Shown: piece by piece, positions 60,543-64,000 of the stretch
Numbering within the stretch: the first letter of the stretch is position 1
Layout of the letters: the number at the start of each line of letters is the position of its first letter
Assembly: GCA_025359105.1 (NCBI GenBank)
Contig: JANYHK010000010.1
Span: 39,698 to 103,697 of the forward strand
Source of the DNA: Myxococcales bacterium
Lineage (GTDB): Bacteria > Myxococcota_A > Polyangia > Polyangiales > Polyangiaceae
Length of the DNA stretch: 64,000 nt
Direction of reading: 5' to 3'
Position numbers and translations under genes: made by a program
Notes under the pieces: generated by a model
What the model saw: only the letters and a program-made list of their open reading frames with translations
Database searches by the model: none
Told to the model about the DNA's origin: nothing

Positions 60543-61549
60543 TGGACGTCATCGTCACCGTGGACACCGAAGCGGACGGGCAATGGGAAGCGGACGGCAG
60601 GGTCCGCGTCCAGAACCTGGACTACGTGCCGCGCTTCCAGCGGATGAGCGAGGAGTACGGCATCGTCCCCGTGTACCTGTGCACCTACGAGGTGATGGTC
60701 TCGCGGCGGTTCGACGAGACGCTCGCGTACTGGGCCAAGCGCGGCAGCTGCGAGATCGGCGCGCACCTGCACCCGTGGACGAACCCGCCGTACCGCGGCG
60801 GCGCGGACGTCGTCGACTTCGACCGCTCGGAGTACCCCGGCTACCCGAGCGAGCTCCCGCTCGAGACCTTCCGTGCGAAGATGGCGGTGCTCACCGATCT
60901 CATCCGCGTGAAGACCGGCCGGCCGCCGCGCAGCTACCGCGCCGGGCGCTGGGGCTTCTGCAAGGAGCACATCGCCGTCTTGCGCGAGCTCGGCTACACC
61001 GTCGACTGCTCGGTCACACCGCACGTCGACCGGCGGGGCTTCAAGGGCGTCGCGCAGGGCGGCCCCGACTTTCGCGGCGCCCCCGTCACGCCGTACGAGC
61101 TCAGCGACGACGACATCTGCGCGTCCGGCACCAGCGGCCTCCTCGAGGTGCCCGTCACCATCGTGCACACGCAGCGGCTGATGCGCGAGAGCCCCCGCGC
61201 GCAAGAGACGTTCGGCCGGCTGCGCCGCTTCCCCGGCGCGGGCCTCGTGAACCGCGCGCTGAAGCTCGAGCCCACGTGGTTCCGCCCCTACCCCACGATG
61301 AACGCGCGCCGCATGCGCAAGGTCTACGAAGTCGCGCGCGAGCTCGAGCTGCCGTGCCTCGAGATGATGTTCCACTCGAGCGAGCTGATGCCCGGCGGCA
61401 GCGAGTCGTTCCCCACCGCCAGCAGCATCGAGAGGCTCTTCGCCATGCTCGAGTCGACGTTCGCCTTTCTGGCCGCGCGCGGCTGCACCGGCATTTCGCT
61501 CGGCGATTTCGCCGAAAAGTACACGGCCGGCGCGCGCAAGCGAGCTTGA
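60542..61549 (+). CDS. Polysaccharide deacetylase-family protein
   Basis: A 335-residue member of the NodB/polysaccharide deacetylase superfamily. The first motif TVDTEADGQWEAD has Asp residues in the position of the catalytic and metal Asp, and the second is GAHLHPW, where His pairs normally bind the metal. SYRAGRWGFCKEHIAVLRELG matches the third motif with a catalytic Arg. A C-terminal segment MFHSSELMPGG contains the last His. The form is like the deacetylases acting on lipid-linked or surface sugars. It overlaps the formyltransferase gene by one base (TGATG), so a formylate-then-deformylate or formyl-sugar pathway is plausible. Confidence 0.85.
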   Translation: MDVIVTVDTEADGQWEADGRVRVQNLDYVPRFQRMSEEYGIVPVYLCTYEVMVSRRFDETLAYWAKRGSCEIGAHLHPWTNPPYRGGADVVDFDRSEYPGYPSELPLETFRAKMAVLTDLIRVKTGRPPRSYRAGRWGFCKEHIAVLRELGYTVDCSVTPHVDRRGFKGVAQGGPDFRGAPVTPYELSDDDICASGTSGLLEVPVTIVHTQRLMRESPRAQETFGRLRRFPGAGLVNRALKLEPTWFRPYPTMNARRMRKVYEVARELELPCLEMMFHSSELMPGGSESFPTASSIERLFAMLESTFAFLAARGCTGISLGDFAEKYTAGARKRA

Positions 61550-61610
61550 CGACGGAACGCGGAGGGCTGCCACTTGGCCGGGAAGATCGACTAGACTCCG
61601 CCTCTCAGAA

Positions 61611-62642
61611 ATGGACCAGGAACCTCGCGCAGTCCCCGAAGCTCGTGAGAGCCTCCCCCCGCTGACGCAACCGAGCGGCCAGCTCGACAAGCTCGCCGGG
61701 CTCTACCGGCAGATGTTCCTCATTCGCCGCGTCGAAGAAGAGTGCGCGCGCGCGTACGCCGAGGGGAAGATCGGCGGGTTTTTGCACCTGTACATCGGGC
61801 AGGAGGCCGTCGCCGTGGGCGCGCTGGCCGCGCTCCGCCACGACGACTACGTCATGACGACCTACCGCGACCACGGCATGGCCCTCGCCAAGGGCATGAG
61901 CGCTCGCACGTTGATGGCGGAGCTCTGGGGCAAGCAGACGGGCTGCTCGCAGGGCCTAGGCGGCTCGATGCACCTGTTCGACGCCAAGAACTCCATGCTC
62001 GGCGGCTACGGCATCGTCGGTGGGCACATCCCGCTGGCGGCCGGGGTCGCGTTCGCGTCGAAGTACCGCGCCGACGGCAAGGTCACCCTCTGCTTCTTCG
62101 GCGAGGGCGCCGTCTCGATCGGCGGCTTCCACGAGGGGCTCTCGCTCGCGGCGCTCTGGAAGCTCCCCATCGTCTTCATCTGCGAGAACAACGAGTATTC
62201 GATGGGCACGCCCCTCTCGCGCTCGATGAGCGTGGAGGACGTGTCGATGAAGGCCCTCGGCTACGGCATCGATCGCGACCGTTTCTTCGTCGACGACGTG
62301 CTCGAGGTGGAGAAGCGCATCGGCGAAGCGGTGCAGCGCGCGCGCGAGCTCTCCCTGCCCACGCTCGTCGAGGTGCGCACCTACCGCTTCCGCGGCCACT
62401 CCATGAGCGATCCGGCCAAGTACCGCACGAAGGACGAGCTCGAGCTACAAAAGAAGAAGGATCCGCTCGCCCGGGCGCGGCAGAAGCTCGTGGCCGACGG
62501 CTACGGCGACGCGCGCCTCGAGCAGATGGAGAAGGAGATCGAGGCCGAGGTCGCCGACGCCGTCAAATTCGCGGACGAGAGCCCCGAGCCCGACGCGAGC
62601 ATCCTGGAAGCCACGACCTACGTCGGGCCGTTCGCGAGCTAG
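61611..62642 (+). CDS. pdhA: Pyruvate dehydrogenase E1 component, alpha subunit
   Basis: A 343-residue E1-alpha. It has the typical YRQMFLIRRVEEECARAYA start, GFLHLYIGQEAVAVGA, the TYRDHGMALAKG loop, SMHLFD, the thiamine-pyrophosphate motif GEGAVSIGGFHEGLSLAALW with NNEYSMG, and the regulatory-loop-type RFRGHSMSDPAKYRTKDE. With the beta subunit it decarboxylates pyruvate and transfers the acetyl group to lipoyl-E2. Branched-chain E1-alpha is similar, but the IGGHIPLAAG and SMSDPAKYR forms favour pyruvate. It begins a pdhA-pdhB-pdhC run, with no clear ribosome-binding site before its ATG. Confidence 0.93.
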   Translation: MDQEPRAVPEARESLPPLTQPSGQLDKLAGLYRQMFLIRRVEEECARAYAEGKIGGFLHLYIGQEAVAVGALAALRHDDYVMTTYRDHGMALAKGMSARTLMAELWGKQTGCSQGLGGSMHLFDAKNSMLGGYGIVGGHIPLAAGVAFASKYRADGKVTLCFFGEGAVSIGGFHEGLSLAALWKLPIVFICENNEYSMGTPLSRSMSVEDVSMKALGYGIDRDRFFVDDVLEVEKRIGEAVQRARELSLPTLVEVRTYRFRGHSMSDPAKYRTKDELELQKKKDPLARARQKLVADGYGDARLEQMEKEIEAEVADAVKFADESPEPDASILEATTYVGPFAS

Positions 62643-62644
62643 CC

Positions 62645-63631
62645 ATGCGAAACATCCGATTCCGCGAGGCCCTGCGCGAGGCCATGATCGAGGAGATGGA
62701 GCGCGACGATCGCGTCTTTCTCATGGGCGAAGAGGTCGGCCACTACCAGGGCGCGTACAAGGTCAGCGAGGGCATGCTCGAGAAGTTCGGCGAGAAGCGC
62801 GTCATCGACACGCCGATCGCCGAGGGCGGGTTCGCGGGGATCGGCGTCGGCGCGGCGATGGTGGGGCTCCGGCCCATCATCGAGTTCATGACGTGGAACT
62901 TCAGCGCCGTCGCGTTCGATCAGATCCTGAACAACGCGGCGAAGGTGCGGCAGATGTCGGGCGGGCAGCTCACCTGCCCCATCGTGTTCCGCGGCCCCAA
63001 CGGGAGCGCGCGGCAGGTCGGTAGCCAGCACAGCCACTCCATGGAGCACTTTTACGCAACGGTGCCAGGGCTCAAGCTCGTCGCGCCGTCGTTTCCCGCG
63101 GACGCCAAGGGCCTGATGAAGGCCGCCATTCGCGACGACAACCCCGTGCTCGTGATGGAGTCCGAGACGCTCTACGGCGTGAAGGGCGACGTGCCCGACG
63201 ATCAGGACGCCATCCCGCTCGGCAAGGCGGCCGTGGTGCGCGAGGGGAAGGACGTCACTATCGTCGCCTACTCGCGCATGACGCACGTGGCGCTGGAAGC
63301 CGCCGCGGCCCTCGAGAAGGACGGGATTTCTGCGGAGATCGTCGATCTCCGCTCTCTGCGCCCGCTCGACGAGGACACGATCGTCGCGAGCGTGCAGAAG
63401 ACGCACCGCTGCGTGGTGGTGCACGAAGGGTGGCCGTACGGCGGCGTCGGCGCGGAGGTGAGCGATCGCGTGCAGCGCCTCGCGTTCGACGCGCTCGACG
63501 CGCCGATCCTGCGCGTGACGACCTGGGACGTGCCGATGCCGTACAACGCGAAGCTCGAGCTCGCGTGCTTGCCGCAGCCGGATCGCGTGGTCGCGGCCGT
63601 GAAGCAGCTCGTTCGCCGGGCGCAGGGTTAG
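62645..63631 (+). CDS. pdhB: Pyruvate dehydrogenase E1 component, beta subunit
   Basis: A 328-residue E1-beta with REALREAMIEEMERDDRVFL, MGEEVGHYQGAYKVSEGML, DTPIAEGGFAGIGVGAAM, QMSGGQLTCPIVFRGPNG and the catalytic SQHSHSMEHFYATVPGLKLV, all typical of pyruvate E1-beta. The C-terminal part DLRSLRPLDEDTIVASVQKT is also conserved. It starts 2 bp after pdhA and ends 8 bp before pdhC, so the three subunits are co-transcribed. Confidence 0.94.
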   Translation: MRNIRFREALREAMIEEMERDDRVFLMGEEVGHYQGAYKVSEGMLEKFGEKRVIDTPIAEGGFAGIGVGAAMVGLRPIIEFMTWNFSAVAFDQILNNAAKVRQMSGGQLTCPIVFRGPNGSARQVGSQHSHSMEHFYATVPGLKLVAPSFPADAKGLMKAAIRDDNPVLVMESETLYGVKGDVPDDQDAIPLGKAAVVREGKDVTIVAYSRMTHVALEAAAALEKDGISAEIVDLRSLRPLDEDTIVASVQKTHRCVVVHEGWPYGGVGAEVSDRVQRLAFDALDAPILRVTTWDVPMPYNAKLELACLPQPDRVVAAVKQLVRRAQG

Positions 63632-63639
63632 GAGACACC

Positions 63640-64000
63640 GTGGCCAAGATTCTCGACATGCCGAAGCTCTCGCCGACGATGGAGGAGGGAGTGCTCTCCG
63701 CGTGGCACAAGAAGGAGGGCGACGAGATCCAGATCGACGATCTGCTCGCCGAGGTCGAGACGGACAAGGCGACGATGGAGTTTCGCGCGTTCGACAAGGG
63801 GACGATCTTGAAGATCCTCGTCGCCGCGGGGACGAACGTGAAGCTCGGGCAGGCCGTCGCGATCATCGGGACGAAGGGCGAGGACGTCTCGTCGCTCCTC
63901 GCGAAAGCAGGCGCCTCCGAGGTCGCTCCCGCTCCCGTTCCCGTTCCCGTTCCCGCTCCCGTTCCCGAAGGCGCCGAACCCCCCGAGGCCGCGCAGCAGC
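63640..64000 (+). CDS. pdhC: Dihydrolipoamide acetyltransferase (E2), N-terminal part
   Basis: The first 120 codons are in the window. The lipoyl domain is complete: AKILDMPKLSPTMEEGVLSA and EVETDKATMEF with the lipoylated Lys, then ILVAAGTNVKLGQAVAIIG. A Pro/Ala/Val-rich linker with PVPVPVPAPVPEG repeats follows (63926-63970), where the DNA has a (GTTCCC)n-type repeat. The start is GTG 63640 with GGAG six bases upstream. The peripheral-subunit-binding and catalytic domains lie beyond the edge. Confidence 0.94.
   Translation, partial: MAKILDMPKLSPTMEEGVLSAWHKKEGDEIQIDDLLAEVETDKATMEFRAFDKGTILKILVAAGTNVKLGQAVAIIGTKGEDVSSLLAKAGASEVAPAPVPVPVPAPVPEGAEPPEAAQQ

Overview
The window is very GC-rich, gene-dense DNA of the type found in myxobacteria, most likely the Polyangiales/Sorangiineae side of Myxococcota. 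Supporting traits are eukaryotic-type Ser/Thr protein kinases with C-terminal membrane anchors, many Ala/Pro-rich lipoproteins, an NtrC-type regulator beside type II secretion genes, secreted S8, C1 and M28 peptidases, a PrkA kinase, a C-terminal Cys/membrane/Arg tail resembling MYXO-CTERM, and frequent GTG/TTG starts with ATGA/GTGA overlaps. The assignment is inference from gene content; no rRNA or marker tree is available here.

Region by region. 1-3.3 kb (minus): the start of a probable gspD, a small membrane protein, gspC and a sigma-54 response regulator. 3.4-4.7 kb: an isochorismatase-like hydrolase, a small unknown protein and a thioredoxin-fold ferredoxin. 4.8-8.6 kb (plus): a lipoprotein, a histidine kinase and bioA. 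8.9-14.5 kb (minus): lipoproteins, a Wzy/O-antigen-ligase-like protein with TPRs coupled to a HEAT-repeat protein, and a cupredoxin lipoprotein. 14.6-19.6 kb (plus): a dienelactone hydrolase followed by a compact phosphotransferase (PTS) operon, EIIA-EIIC-(HPr-EI fusion)-EIIB plus a small membrane protein. 19.6-22.9 kb: gpsA and a divergent membrane M28 peptidase. 22.9-24.0 kb: a decayed toxin-antitoxin locus next to tRNA-Pro. 24.4-28.9 kb: an unusual receiver-XRE regulator and a large subtilisin-like surface protease. 29-34.5 kb: tRNA-Met, a VOC protein, lipoproteins and a papain-like lipoprotein peptidase. 34.5-38.6 kb (minus): a Ser/Thr kinase with two envelope-type proteins. 38.6-42.3 kb (minus): an HlyD/ABC/TetR efflux operon. 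42.4-49.3 kb: unknown proteins, a TonB-like protein, tatD, a duplicated locus with one decayed copy, and a MATE exporter. 49.3-53.0 kb (minus): PrkA and secreted proteins. 53.1-56.4 kb (plus): an oligopeptide ABC ATPase pair overlapping a second Ser/Thr kinase. 56.4-59.6 kb (minus): an acyltransferase-like membrane protein, a small protein and mmsA. 59.7-61.5 kb (plus): an overlapping formyltransferase/deacetylase pair. 61.6-64.0 kb (plus): pdhA-pdhB-pdhC, the last cut by the window edge.

The most distinctive items are the self-contained PTS operon with no visible catabolic enzymes, the formyltransferase/deacetylase pair whose logic recalls ArnA/ArnD, the receiver-XRE regulator with a perfect 16-bp palindrome behind it, the tatD-linked locus duplication, and the decayed toxin-antitoxin locus at tRNA-Pro. 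No CRISPR array, rRNA gene or intact insertion sequence was seen.
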